A stretch of DNA of 42,107 bases from Mycobacterium sp. GTDB taxonomy: Bacteria; Actinomycetota; Actinomycetes; Mycobacteriales; Mycobacteriaceae. Shown piece after piece: positions 6,621 to 14,786 of this stretch. The first letter of the stretch is position 1, and every line of letters begins with the position of its first letter. Position numbers and translations under genes: made by a program. A model generated the notes under the pieces. That model was not told the origin of the DNA. It worked only from the letters and a program-made list of their open reading frames with translations, and searched no databases. The stretch lies in assembly GCF_002863225.1 (NCBI RefSeq), contig NZ_PKEK01000104.1, positions 1 through 42,107 of the forward strand. The letters run 5' to 3'.

Positions 6621-8600
6621 GTGGCTGATCCCGCGACCTACCGCCCTGTCACCGGGTCCATCCCGGTGCAGCCGGGTGTGTACCGGTTCAGCGACAAGCA
6701 CGGCCGGGTGATTTACGTCGGCAAGGCCAAGAGCCTGCGCAGCCGGCTCAACTCCTACTTCGCTGACATCGCCGGCCTGCATCCACGCACCCGACAGATG
6801 GTGACCACCGCGGCCAAGGTGGAGTGGACGGTGGTCAACACCGAGGTCGAGGCGCTGCAGCTGGAATACAACTGGATCAAGGAATTCGATCCTCGGTTCA
6901 ATGTCCGCTACCGCGACGACAAGTCCTACCCGGTGCTCGCCGTCACCCTCAACGAGGAATATCCGCGCCTGATGGTCTACCGCGGCCCACGTCGCAAGGG
7001 TGTCCGGTACTTCGGCCCCTACTCGCATGCCTGGGCCATCCGGGAGACCCTGGACCTGCTGACCCGGGTGTTCCCGGCCCGCACCTGCTCGGCGGGAGTC
7101 TTCAAGCGACACAACCAAATCGACCGGCCCTGCCTGCTGGGGTACATCGACAAGTGTTCGGCGCCGTGCGTCGGGCGGGTCAGCGCCGAACAGCATCGCC
7201 AGATCGTGGCGGACTTCTGCGATTTCCTGTCGGGAAAGACCGACAGGTTCGCGCGCGGCCTGGAACAACAGATGCACGCGGCTGCGGCAAGTCTGGAGTT
7301 CGAACGCGCGGCCCGGCTGCGTGACGACCTCGGTGCCCTCAAGCGGGCCCTGGAAAAGCAGGCCGTCGTTCTCGGTGACGGCACCGACGCCGACGTCGTC
7401 GCGTTCGCCGACGACGATCTCGAAGCGGCCGTCCAGGTGTTTCACGTGCGCGGCGGTCGGGTTCGTGGACAGCGCGGCTGGATCGTCGAAAAGCCTGGTG
7501 ATCCAGGCGATTCTGGCGAGGCTCAATTGGTCGAGCAGTTCTTGACCCAATTCTACGGCGATCAGGCCGAACTCGACGGCGCGGCCGACGAATCCGTCAA
7601 CCCGGTGCCCCGCGAAGTCCTGGTGCCGTGCCTGCCGCCGAATGCCGAGGAATTGGCGACCTGGCTCTCGGGTCTGCGTGGGTCGCGGGTCAACCTGCGT
7701 GTTCCCCGCCGTGGGGACAAGCGGGCGCTGGCCGAGACGGTCCAGCGCAACGCCAAAGACGCTCTGCAGCAGCACAAACTCAAACGCGCCGGCGATTTCA
7801 CCGCCAGATCTGCTGCGCTGCAGAACATTCAGGAGGCGTTGGGGTTGGCCGATGCTCCGCTTCGTATCGAGTGTGTCGACATCAGCCATGTGCAGGGCAC
7901 CGACGTGGTCGGGTCGCTGGTGGTCTTCGAAGACGGGCTGCCGCGCAAATCGGACTACCGGCACTTCGGGATTCGCGAAGCCGCTGGTGACGGCCGCTCT
8001 GACGACGTCGCTTCGATCGCCGAGGTCACCCGTCGACGGTTCATCCGCCACGTACAAGAGCAGGAAGACCCGAAAGTGCTCTCACCCGAGGGTAAATCGC
8101 GCCGGTTCGCCTACCCGCCGAACCTTTACGTGGTCGACGGTGGCGCTGCGCAGGTCAACGCCGCCAGCGCGGTCCTCGACGAACTCGGCGTCACCGACGT
8201 CGCGGTGATCGGGCTGGCCAAGCGCCTGGAGGAGGTGTGGGTGCCGTCGGAACCGGACCCGATCATCCTGCCGCGCAACAGCGAGGGGTTGTACCTGCTG
8301 CAGCGGGTGCGCGACGAGGCGCACCGGTTTGCGATCAACTACCACCGCAGCAAGCGGTCCAAACGGATGACAGCGTCGGCGCTCGATTCGATACCGGGGT
8401 TGGGTGAGCATCGACGCAAGGCGCTGGTTGCCCATTTCGGCTCACTGGCGCGACTCAGGGAGGCTACCGTCGACGAGATCACGTCCGTTCCGGGCATCGG
8501 GGCGGCAACGGCGACAGCGGTGCTCGACGCGTTGCGCGGCGAGAGTGCCGGATCGGCAACCGGGGCGCAAGACCGGATCGCGGAACGGGCATCTGGATGA
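6621..8600 (+). CDS. uvrC: Excinuclease ABC subunit C
   Basis: Makes both incisions in nucleotide excision repair after loading by UvrB. Length is 659 residues, as usual. Domains in order: GIY-YIG nuclease (about 12-95, motif PGVYRF...GRVIYVGKAKSLRSRL) for the 3' cut; Cys-rich stretch (ARTCSAGVFKRH, RPCLLGYIDKCSAPC); UVR helical hairpin (about 205-240); RNase H-like nuclease (IECVDISHVQGTDVVGSLVVFEDG, YVVDGG) for the 5' cut; and C-terminal helix-hairpin-helix repeats (DSIPGLGEHRRKALVAHFGS). The open frame extends eight codons further upstream. I chose the GTG at 6621 because its protein begins like the M. tuberculosis one (ADPATYRP) and a -10 element lies just before it. The stop overlaps the rapZ ATG. 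The lprH and Rv1419 genes found upstream in M. tuberculosis are absent. Confidence 0.96.
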   Translation: MADPATYRPVTGSIPVQPGVYRFSDKHGRVIYVGKAKSLRSRLNSYFADIAGLHPRTRQMVTTAAKVEWTVVNTEVEALQLEYNWIKEFDPRFNVRYRDDKSYPVLAVTLNEEYPRLMVYRGPRRKGVRYFGPYSHAWAIRETLDLLTRVFPARTCSAGVFKRHNQIDRPCLLGYIDKCSAPCVGRVSAEQHRQIVADFCDFLSGKTDRFARGLEQQMHAAAASLEFERAARLRDDLGALKRALEKQAVVLGDGTDADVVAFADDDLEAAVQVFHVRGGRVRGQRGWIVEKPGDPGDSGEAQLVEQFLTQFYGDQAELDGAADESVNPVPREVLVPCLPPNAEELATWLSGLRGSRVNLRVPRRGDKRALAETVQRNAKDALQQHKLKRAGDFTARSAALQNIQEALGLADAPLRIECVDISHVQGTDVVGSLVVFEDGLPRKSDYRHFGIREAAGDGRSDDVASIAEVTRRRFIRHVQEQEDPKVLSPEGKSRRFAYPPNLYVVDGGAAQVNAASAVLDELGVTDVAVIGLAKRLEEVWVPSEPDPIILPRNSEGLYLLQRVRDEAHRFAINYHRSKRSKRMTASALDSIPGLGEHRRKALVAHFGSLARLREATVDEITSVPGIGAATATAVLDALRGESAGSATGAQDRIAERASG

Positions 8601-9538
8601 CGGGCGAGGGGATGGACGGGCCGAATCAAGCCGGGTCGGTCGACCAGGCCGACAGCCACAGTGGCGCAGGCGAATCCGGCATCGACGTCGTTCTGGTCAC
8701 CGGTCTGTCGGGCGCCGGGCGGGGGACCGCGGCCAAGGTGCTCGAGGACCTCGGCTGGTATGTCGCCGACAACCTGCCACCCCAGCTCATCACCCGGATG
8801 GTCGATCTCGGACTCGACGCCGGATCGCGGATCACCCAGCTGGCCATTGTGATGGACGTCCGCTCCCGGGGGTTCACCGGTGATTTGGACTGGGTGCGCA
8901 ACGACTTGGCGACCCGCAACATCACCCCGCAGGTGTTGTTCATGGAGGCCTCGGACGACATGCTGGTGCGCCGCTACGAGCAGAACCGGCGCAGCCACCC
9001 GCTGCAGGGTTCGCAGACGCTGGCGGAAGGTATTGCCGCCGAGCGCGAAATGCTCGCTACGGTTCGCGCGACCGCCGATCTGGTCATCGACACCTCGACG
9101 CTGTCGGTGCGTGAGCTCCGGGAGAGCATCGAGCGGGCCTTCGGCGGTGAGGCGGTCGCACAGACCAGCGTGACCGTGGAGTCGTTCGGCTTCAAGTACG
9201 GCCTTCCGATGGACGCCGACACCGTGATGGATGTGCGCTTCCTTCCGAATCCGCACTGGGTCGACGAGCTGCGCCCGCTCACCGGACAACATCCGCAGGT
9301 TCGTGACTACGTGCTTGGCCAGACCGGCGCGGCGGAGTTCCTGGAGACATACCATCGGTTGCTGTCCCTGATTGTCGACGGCTATCACCGGGAGGGGAAG
9401 CGCTATATGACCGTGGCGATCGGCTGCACCGGTGGCAAACACCGCAGCGTTGCGATCGCCGAGGCCTTGGCGCGGCTGCTCGAGCCCGACAAACAGCTCA
9501 CGGTGCGGGTGTTGCACCGGGATCTGGGCCGCGAATGA
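8597..9538 (+). CDS. rapZ: RapZ/YvcJ family nucleotide-binding protein (Rv1421-like)
   Basis: P-loop ATP/GTPase of 313 residues. The Walker A motif GLSGAGRG lies near residue 37. The conserved C-terminal domain carries DVRFLPNPHWV and GCTGGKHRSVAIAE. In E. coli RapZ controls a small-RNA pathway for glucosamine-6-phosphate. In actinobacteria the role is not established, but rapZ-yvcK-whiA is a very conserved trio linked to cell wall and division control. The ATG overlaps the uvrC stop (ATGA). The N-terminal 25 residues are poorly conserved, so an internal ATG at 8612 is a possible alternative start. The stop overlaps the first ATG of the repeat array downstream. Confidence 0.93.
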   Translation: MTGEGMDGPNQAGSVDQADSHSGAGESGIDVVLVTGLSGAGRGTAAKVLEDLGWYVADNLPPQLITRMVDLGLDAGSRITQLAIVMDVRSRGFTGDLDWVRNDLATRNITPQVLFMEASDDMLVRRYEQNRRSHPLQGSQTLAEGIAAEREMLATVRATADLVIDTSTLSVRELRESIERAFGGEAVAQTSVTVESFGFKYGLPMDADTVMDVRFLPNPHWVDELRPLTGQHPQVRDYVLGQTGAAEFLETYHRLLSLIVDGYHREGKRYMTVAIGCTGGKHRSVAIAEALARLLEPDKQLTVRVLHRDLGRE

Positions 9539-9693
9539 GCCCCGCTGGTGACGATGCAGAGCGCAGCGATGCTGAGGAGCGGCGTCGATGAGCCCCGCCG
9601 GTGACGATGCAGAGCGCAGCGATGCTGAGGAGCGGCGTCGATGAGCCCCGCTGGTGACGATGCAGAGCGCAGCGATGCTGAGGAGCGGCGTCG
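9535..9693 (+). repeat. Three tandem 53-bp MIRU-type repeats, each an 18-codon micro-ORF
   Basis: Exactly three copies start at 9535, 9588 and 9641. They are identical apart from one T/C difference in the second copy. A fourth ATGAGCCC at 9694 is the start of yvcK. Each unit contains a ribosome binding site (GAGGAG) near its end and encodes MSPAGDDAERSDAEERRR. Its TGA overlaps the next ATG (ATGA). Translation could therefore step from rapZ through three micro-ORFs into yvcK without a gap. Length (53 bp), the core resembling GATGCAGAGCGCAGCGATG, and the start/stop overlap match the mycobacterial interspersed repetitive unit (MIRU) family as I know it. Copy number may vary between strains. Confidence 0.9.
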
Positions 9694-10758
9694 ATGAGCC
9701 CTAGGATTGTCGCCTTGGGCGGTGGGCACGGCCTGTACGCCACGCTGTCGGCTGCCCGGCGACTGACTCCGCACGTGACCGCCATCGTGACCGTCGCCGA
9801 TGACGGTGGATCGTCCGGAAGGTTGCGCAGCGAACTCGACGTCGTCCCCCCGGGTGATCTACGAATGGCGTTGGCGGCGTTGGCTTCTGACAGTCCGCAG
9901 GGCCGGTTGTGGGCGACCATCATGCAACACAGGTTCGGCGGCAGTGGCGCGCTGTCCGGTCATCCGATCGGCAATCTGCTGCTGGCCGGTCTGAGCGAGG
10001 TGCTCGACGATCCGGTCGCCGCACTCGACGAGGTCGGCCGAATTCTGGGTGTGCGGGGCCGGGTGTTGCCGATGTGCCCGATCGCGCTGCAGATCGAGGC
10101 TGACGTGTCCGGGCTGGAAACCGACCCGCGAATGTTTCGGGCGATCCGCGGACAGGTGGCGATCGCGACCACGCCGGGCAAGGTCCGCCGGGTTCGTCTG
10201 CTGCCCGGCGATCCGCCGGCCACCCGGCAGGCGGTCGACGCGATCATGGTCGCCGATCTGGTGGTGCTCGGGCCGGGTTCGTGGTTCACCAGCGTTCTTC
10301 CGCACGTCATGGTGCCCGGGTTGGTCGCTGCGCTGCAGGCGACCACTGCCCGTCGTGCGCTGGTGCTCAATCTGGTCGCCGAACCGGGGGAGACGGCCGG
10401 CTTCTCGGTGGAGCGCCATCTGCACGTACTTGCCCAGCACGCACCGGGTTTCAGCGTTCACGACGTGATCATCGATGCCGGCCGGGTGCCCAGCGAGCGG
10501 GAGCGGGAGCAGTTGCGCCGCACCGCGACGTTACTGAATGCGCAGGTTCAGTTCGCCGACGTGGCCAAGCCTGGTACACCTTTACATGACCCGGGGAAGT
10601 TGGCAGCGGCGCTGGACGGGGTTGGCGTGCGCGACACCGGTCGGCCGCCGCCTGCTGCGACGTCCACCGACGCGTTGGCGATCGAGCAAGAACGTCAGCG
10701 AACCGGCACAGATGGACCGGGTCGCAACGGACCGAGGGGTGACGACGCGTGGCGATGA
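9694..10758 (+). CDS. yvcK: YvcK/CuvA family gluconeogenesis and cell-wall factor (Rv1422-like)
   Basis: A 354-residue protein of the CofD-like/YvcK family that binds UDP-sugars. The Gly-rich N-terminus ALGGGHGLYATL and the motif TVADDGGSSGRLR are diagnostic. HPIGNLLLAG and LGPGSWFTSVLPH follow. The last 45 residues are a hydrophilic tail (RPPPAATSTDALAIEQER) beyond the conserved fold. In mycobacteria the protein (CuvA) is reported to be needed for peptidoglycan precursor control on particular carbon sources and to be phosphorylated. The start is set by the MIRU array: the ATG lies inside the last repeat junction, 8 nt after GAGGAGCGG. It overlaps whiA by 10 nt. Confidence 0.94.
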   Translation: MSPRIVALGGGHGLYATLSAARRLTPHVTAIVTVADDGGSSGRLRSELDVVPPGDLRMALAALASDSPQGRLWATIMQHRFGGSGALSGHPIGNLLLAGLSEVLDDPVAALDEVGRILGVRGRVLPMCPIALQIEADVSGLETDPRMFRAIRGQVAIATTPGKVRRVRLLPGDPPATRQAVDAIMVADLVVLGPGSWFTSVLPHVMVPGLVAALQATTARRALVLNLVAEPGETAGFSVERHLHVLAQHAPGFSVHDVIIDAGRVPSEREREQLRRTATLLNAQVQFADVAKPGTPLHDPGKLAAALDGVGVRDTGRPPPAATSTDALAIEQERQRTGTDGPGRNGPRGDDAWR

Positions 10759-11732
10759 CGGCCGAAGTCAAAGACGAGTTGAGCCGCCTGGTGGTGACCG
10801 CCGTAAGCGCCCGACGCGCCGAGGTGACGTCACTGCTGCGGTTCGCCGGTGGCTTGCACATCGTGGCCGGCCGGGTGGTCGTCGAAGCCGAAGTCGACCT
10901 GGGCAGCATCGCGCGTCGGCTTCGCAAAGACATTTTCGACCTCTACGGATACAACGCGGTGGTACATGTGCTGTCCGCCAGCGGAATCCGGAAGACGACA
11001 CGCTACGTGTTGCGCGTCGCGAACGACGGCGAGGCGCTGGCCCGCCAGACCGGACTGCTCGATCTGCGCGGCCGTCCGGTGCGGGGATTGCCTGCCCAGG
11101 TCGTCGGCGGCAGCATCGCCGACTCCGAGGCCGCGTGGCGCGGGGCCTTCCTGGCGCACGGATCGCTGACCGAGCCGGGTCGCTCGTCGGCGCTGGAGGT
11201 CAGCTGCCCTGGACCTGAGGCAGCGCTGGCGTTGGTGGGCGCGGCCCGCCGGCTCGGGATCAGCGCCAAGGCGCGGGAGGTCCGCGGCGCCGACCGGGTG
11301 GTCGTCCGCGACGGCGAGGCCATCGGGGCGCTGCTGACCCGGATGGGCGCCCAGGACACCCGGCTGGTCTGGGAGGAACGGCGGATGCGCCGCGAGGTGC
11401 GGGCAACGGCCAACAGGTTGGCAAACTTCGACGACGCCAACCTGCGGCGCTCCGCGCGTGCTGCGGTGGCCGCGGCCGCCCGGGTGGAACGAGCGCTGGA
11501 AATCCTGGGTGAAGGCGTACCCGACCACTTGGCCGCTGCCGGCAAGCTGCGCGTCGAGCACCGGCAGGCTTCGCTGGAGGAGTTGGGCCGGCTGGCCGAT
11601 CCGCCGATGACGAAAGATGCTGTGGCCGGCCGTATTCGGCGATTGCTGTCGATGGCTGATCGCAAAGCGAAGGTCGACGGAATTCCGGACACCGAGTCTG
11701 CGGTGACCCCGGACCTGCTGGAAGACGCCTAG
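10749..11732 (+). CDS. whiA: WhiA sporulation/division transcription regulator
   Basis: A 327-residue DNA-binding protein. The N-terminal two-thirds resembles a LAGLIDADG homing endonuclease fold without activity (RAEVTSLLRFAGGLHI, AAWRGAFLAHGSL). The C-terminus is a helix-turn-helix domain (ASLEELGRLADPPMTKDAVAGRIRRL). In Streptomyces WhiA acts with WhiB to start division genes. In mycobacteria the WhiB2-WhiA pair is the likely equivalent. The GTG at 10749 gives the N-terminus MAMTAEVKDEL. The ATG two codons later is equally possible. The gene overlaps the end of yvcK by 10 nt. Confidence 0.95.
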   Translation: MAMTAEVKDELSRLVVTAVSARRAEVTSLLRFAGGLHIVAGRVVVEAEVDLGSIARRLRKDIFDLYGYNAVVHVLSASGIRKTTRYVLRVANDGEALARQTGLLDLRGRPVRGLPAQVVGGSIADSEAAWRGAFLAHGSLTEPGRSSALEVSCPGPEAALALVGAARRLGISAKAREVRGADRVVVRDGEAIGALLTRMGAQDTRLVWEERRMRREVRATANRLANFDDANLRRSARAAVAAAARVERALEILGEGVPDHLAAAGKLRVEHRQASLEELGRLADPPMTKDAVAGRIRRLLSMADRKAKVDGIPDTESAVTPDLLEDA

Positions 11733-11922
11733 AGACTCGTCGGCTGTGCGGGTTATGCGCGTGTCAGGCCGCGCTTTTCACTCGTAACCGACACAGTCGG
11801 CGGCTGCGACGATGCTTCAGGGCTGCTCAACTCGCAGAGAAACGCCCGTGTTTCGGTCGCGCCCCACACGTTGCCCGCTAGATTGTTCTCGCCAACGGTG
11901 GCAGGACTGAAAAGAGGCCGTG

Positions 11923-13680
11923 ATGGGATTCATCACCCCGGATCTTCCGGACGTCGACCCGGAGACGTGGCAGGACCGGTCGGCGGCAGATCGGATGCAG
12001 GTGGTGACCCGGCACTGGGTCGAGCACGGTTTTGGCACTCCGTCAGCGATCTATCTGCTCTACGTGCTCAAGATGGTCGCGTATGCGGCGGGCGCCGCTG
12101 CGGTCATCGCGCTGACGCCGGGCCTGGGCGGACTGACCGACATCGCGACCTGGTGGACCCAGCCGATCGTCTACCAGAAGTTCATCATCTTCACGCTGCT
12201 GTTCGAAGTCCTCGGACTGGGCTGCGGGTCGGGTCCGCTCACCGCGCGCTTCTTGCCGCCGATCGGCGGATTCCTCTACTGGTTGCGTCCCAAGACAATT
12301 CGGTTGCCGCCGTGGCCGAACGAGGTTCCGTTCACTCGCGGGGACACCCGCACTCTTTTCGACGTCGCCCTCTACGTTGTCGTCCTGGCCTCCGGTGTCT
12401 GGGCGCTGCTGGCTCCGGGCCATGGCGGGTCGGTGACCGCGAGCGGTGACGTGGGGTTGATCGACCCGCTGCTGGTACTGCCGACCATTGCCGCCCTGGG
12501 GCTGTTGGGCCTACGCGACAAGACGGTCTTCTTGGCCGCCCGCGGAGAGCATTACTGGTTGAAGCTGGTGATCTTCTTCTTTCCCTTCACCGACCAGATC
12601 GCAGCCTTCAAAATCGTGATGCTCGGGCTGTGGTGGGGCGCAGCGACTTCCAAGCTGAATCACCACTTTCCCTACGTCGTCGCGGCGATGACGAGCAACA
12701 ACGCTCTGCTACGCGGAAAGCCGTTCAACTGGTTGAAGCGCAGGCTCTATCGCGATCCCGTCAACGACATACGTCCGACCTGGATTCCGAAAGTGATGGC
12801 GCACGTCGGCGGGACGACGGCGGAACTGATCGTGCCGGCAGTCCTGGTGTTCGCCGGCGGCAGCCACCCGTGGCGGTGGGCGTTGATCGCCTTCATGGTG
12901 ATCTTCCACCTGAACATCATTTCCAACCTGCCGATGGGTGTTCCGCTGGAGTGGAACATCTTTTTCATCTTCTCGCTGTTCTACCTGTTCGGGCACTACA
13001 GCGACATCGTGATCTACGACCTGAGTTCACCGCTGCTGCTGGCGATGTTGCTGGCCGCTCTCGTCGTAGTCCCGGTTGTGGGAAACATGTTCCCGCAACA
13101 GATCTCGTTCCTGCCCGCGTTGCGTTATTACGCCGGCAACTGGGCCTCGAGCGTCTGGTGTTTCCGCACCGGCGTCGAGGACAAGATCGACGAAAGCGTG
13201 ATCAAGAGCTCGGCGCTCACCGTCAAACAGATTGCCCGGCTCTATGACCCGAACACCGCCGAAATCATCAGCGACAAGGCGCGCGCGTTCCGGTCCATGC
13301 ACGTCCACGGCCGCGCTCTGAACGGGCTTCTGCCCCGAGCCCTGGGCAAGGACGTCGACGAGTCGGAATACGCACTGCGTGAGGGTGAGACCGTGGCCGG
13401 GCCGCTGATCGGCTGGAACTTCGGCGAGGGCCACCTGCACAACGAGCAGTTGGTGGCCGCTGTGCAGCGGCGCTGCCGGCTCGAGGAGGGCGATCTGCGG
13501 GTCATCATCCTCGAAGGCCAGCCGATCCAGACGAAAAAGCAGTGGTACCGGATCGTCGACGCCAAGACCGGCCTGATCGAGGAGGGTTACGTCGCCGTCG
13601 ACGACATGTTGGCCCGCCAGCCCTGGCCAGAGCCCGGTGATGAGCTGCCCGTTCATCCCGTCACACCCGCGAGAGCGTGA
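11923..13680 (+). CDS. Large multipass membrane protein, DUF3556 type
   Basis: A 585-residue protein with about eight to ten hydrophobic segments in the first 420 residues, then a soluble C-terminal region of about 165 residues. I recognise it as the actinobacterial DUF3556 type. No function is known to me. The loops hold conserved-looking clusters (TSKLNHHFPYV, YRDPVNDIRPTW, WNFGEGHLHNEQL) with several His and Asp residues that could bind metal or be catalytic, but this is only a guess. The start is the ATG at 11923, 5 nt after AAGAGG. A GTG directly before it is too close to the ribosome binding site. TAGATT at 11879-11884 could be its -10. A small inverted repeat, CCGAC-ACA-GTCGG at 11788-11800, lies between it and whiA and may end the whiA transcript. 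Confidence 0.75.
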   Translation: MGFITPDLPDVDPETWQDRSAADRMQVVTRHWVEHGFGTPSAIYLLYVLKMVAYAAGAAAVIALTPGLGGLTDIATWWTQPIVYQKFIIFTLLFEVLGLGCGSGPLTARFLPPIGGFLYWLRPKTIRLPPWPNEVPFTRGDTRTLFDVALYVVVLASGVWALLAPGHGGSVTASGDVGLIDPLLVLPTIAALGLLGLRDKTVFLAARGEHYWLKLVIFFFPFTDQIAAFKIVMLGLWWGAATSKLNHHFPYVVAAMTSNNALLRGKPFNWLKRRLYRDPVNDIRPTWIPKVMAHVGGTTAELIVPAVLVFAGGSHPWRWALIAFMVIFHLNIISNLPMGVPLEWNIFFIFSLFYLFGHYSDIVIYDLSSPLLLAMLLAALVVVPVVGNMFPQQISFLPALRYYAGNWASSVWCFRTGVEDKIDESVIKSSALTVKQIARLYDPNTAEIISDKARAFRSMHVHGRALNGLLPRALGKDVDESEYALREGETVAGPLIGWNFGEGHLHNEQLVAAVQRRCRLEEGDLRVIILEGQPIQTKKQWYRIVDAKTGLIEEGYVAVDDMLARQPWPEPGDELPVHPVTPARA

Positions 13681-13718
13681 CCTAAACCACCGAATTAGCG
13701 ACGCATTGTTGCAGCTAC

Positions 13719-13724
13719 TAGGCT
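13719..13724 (+). promoter_or_regulatory. Possible -10 element of gap
   Basis: TAGGCT about 37 nt before the GTG of gap. The expected transcript would have a leader of about 31 nt containing the ribosome binding site GAAGGAG. No convincing -35 is seen. Confidence 0.35.
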
Positions 13725-13761
13725 GGCAGCGAGCATTTAGCCAGCACAGAAGGAGAAATAC

Positions 13762-14784
13762 GTGACGGTCCGGGTAGGCATCAACGGTTTCGGGCGCATC
13801 GGACGCAACTTCTACCGGGCCCTGCTGGCGCAGCAGGCCGCCGGAGCCGACACCGAGATCGAGGTGATCGCCGCCAACGACCTGACTGACAACGCCTCGC
13901 TGGCGCATCTGCTGAAGTTCGACTCGATCCTCGGCCGGCTGCCCTACGACGTCAGCCTCGAAGGCGATGACACGATCGTCGTCGGCGACCACAAGATCAA
14001 GGCACTCGAAGTCAAGGAAGGCCCCGCCGCGTTGCCCTGGGGCGACCTCGGCGTCGACGTTGTCGTCGAGTCCACCGGTATCTTCACCAACGCCGCAAAG
14101 GCCAAGGGCCACTTGGATGCCGGCGCCAAAAAGGTGATCATCTCCGCGCCCGCCACCGACGAGGACATCACCATCGTGCTCGGCGTCAACGACGACAAGT
14201 ACGACGGCAGCCAGAACATCATCTCCAACGCCTCGTGCACCACGAACTGCCTCGGGCCGATCGCCAAGGTGCTGAACGACGAGTTCGGCATCGTCAAGGG
14301 GCTGATGACCACCATCCACGCTTACACCCAGGACCAGAACCTGCAGGACGGTCCGCACAAGGACCTCCGCCGGGCCCGGGCCGCCGCGCTGAACATCGTG
14401 CCGACCTCGACGGGTGCGGCCAAGGCGATCGGTCTGGTGCTGCCGGAGCTCAAGGGCAAGTTGGACGGCTACGCACTGCGGGTCCCGATCCCCACCGGCT
14501 CGGTCACCGACCTGACTGCGGAGCTCAAGAAGTCCGCGACAGCCGACGAGATCAACGCCGCAATGAAGGCCGCCGCCGACGGCCCGATGAAGGGCATCCT
14601 GAAGTACTACGACGCGCCGATCGTCTCCAGTGACATCGTCACCGATCCGCACAGCTCGATCTTCGACTCCGGCCTGACCAAGGTGATCGACAACCAGGCC
14701 AAGGTGGTGTCCTGGTACGACAACGAGTGGGGCTACTCGAACCGCCTCGTGGACCTGGTCGCGCTGGTCGGCAAGTCGCTCTAA
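13762..14784 (+). CDS. gap: Glyceraldehyde-3-phosphate dehydrogenase
   Basis: Oxidative phosphorylation of glyceraldehyde-3-phosphate to 1,3-bisphosphoglycerate, NAD-dependent. The protein has 340 residues. The Rossmann motif INGFGRIGR lies at 7-15, and the catalytic Cys is at about residue 159 in NASCTTNCLGP. WYDNEWGYSNR near the C-terminus closes the active site. The GTG start is preceded by a strong ribosome binding site (GAAGGAG). It is the first gene of gap-pgk-tpiA, with two nt between its stop and the pgk start. In M. tuberculosis it is Rv1436. The dozen genes that separate whiA from gap there are absent here. Confidence 0.98.
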   Translation: MTVRVGINGFGRIGRNFYRALLAQQAAGADTEIEVIAANDLTDNASLAHLLKFDSILGRLPYDVSLEGDDTIVVGDHKIKALEVKEGPAALPWGDLGVDVVVESTGIFTNAAKAKGHLDAGAKKVIISAPATDEDITIVLGVNDDKYDGSQNIISNASCTTNCLGPIAKVLNDEFGIVKGLMTTIHAYTQDQNLQDGPHKDLRRARAAALNIVPTSTGAAKAIGLVLPELKGKLDGYALRVPIPTGSVTDLTAELKKSATADEINAAMKAAADGPMKGILKYYDAPIVSSDIVTDPHSSIFDSGLTKVIDNQAKVVSWYDNEWGYSNRLVDLVALVGKSL

Positions 14785-14786
14785 TC

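Noticed and set aside
9535..9693. CRISPR-like direct repeats
   Set aside because: The units are contiguous with no spacers and contain start/stop overlaps. They are MIRU-type tandem repeats.
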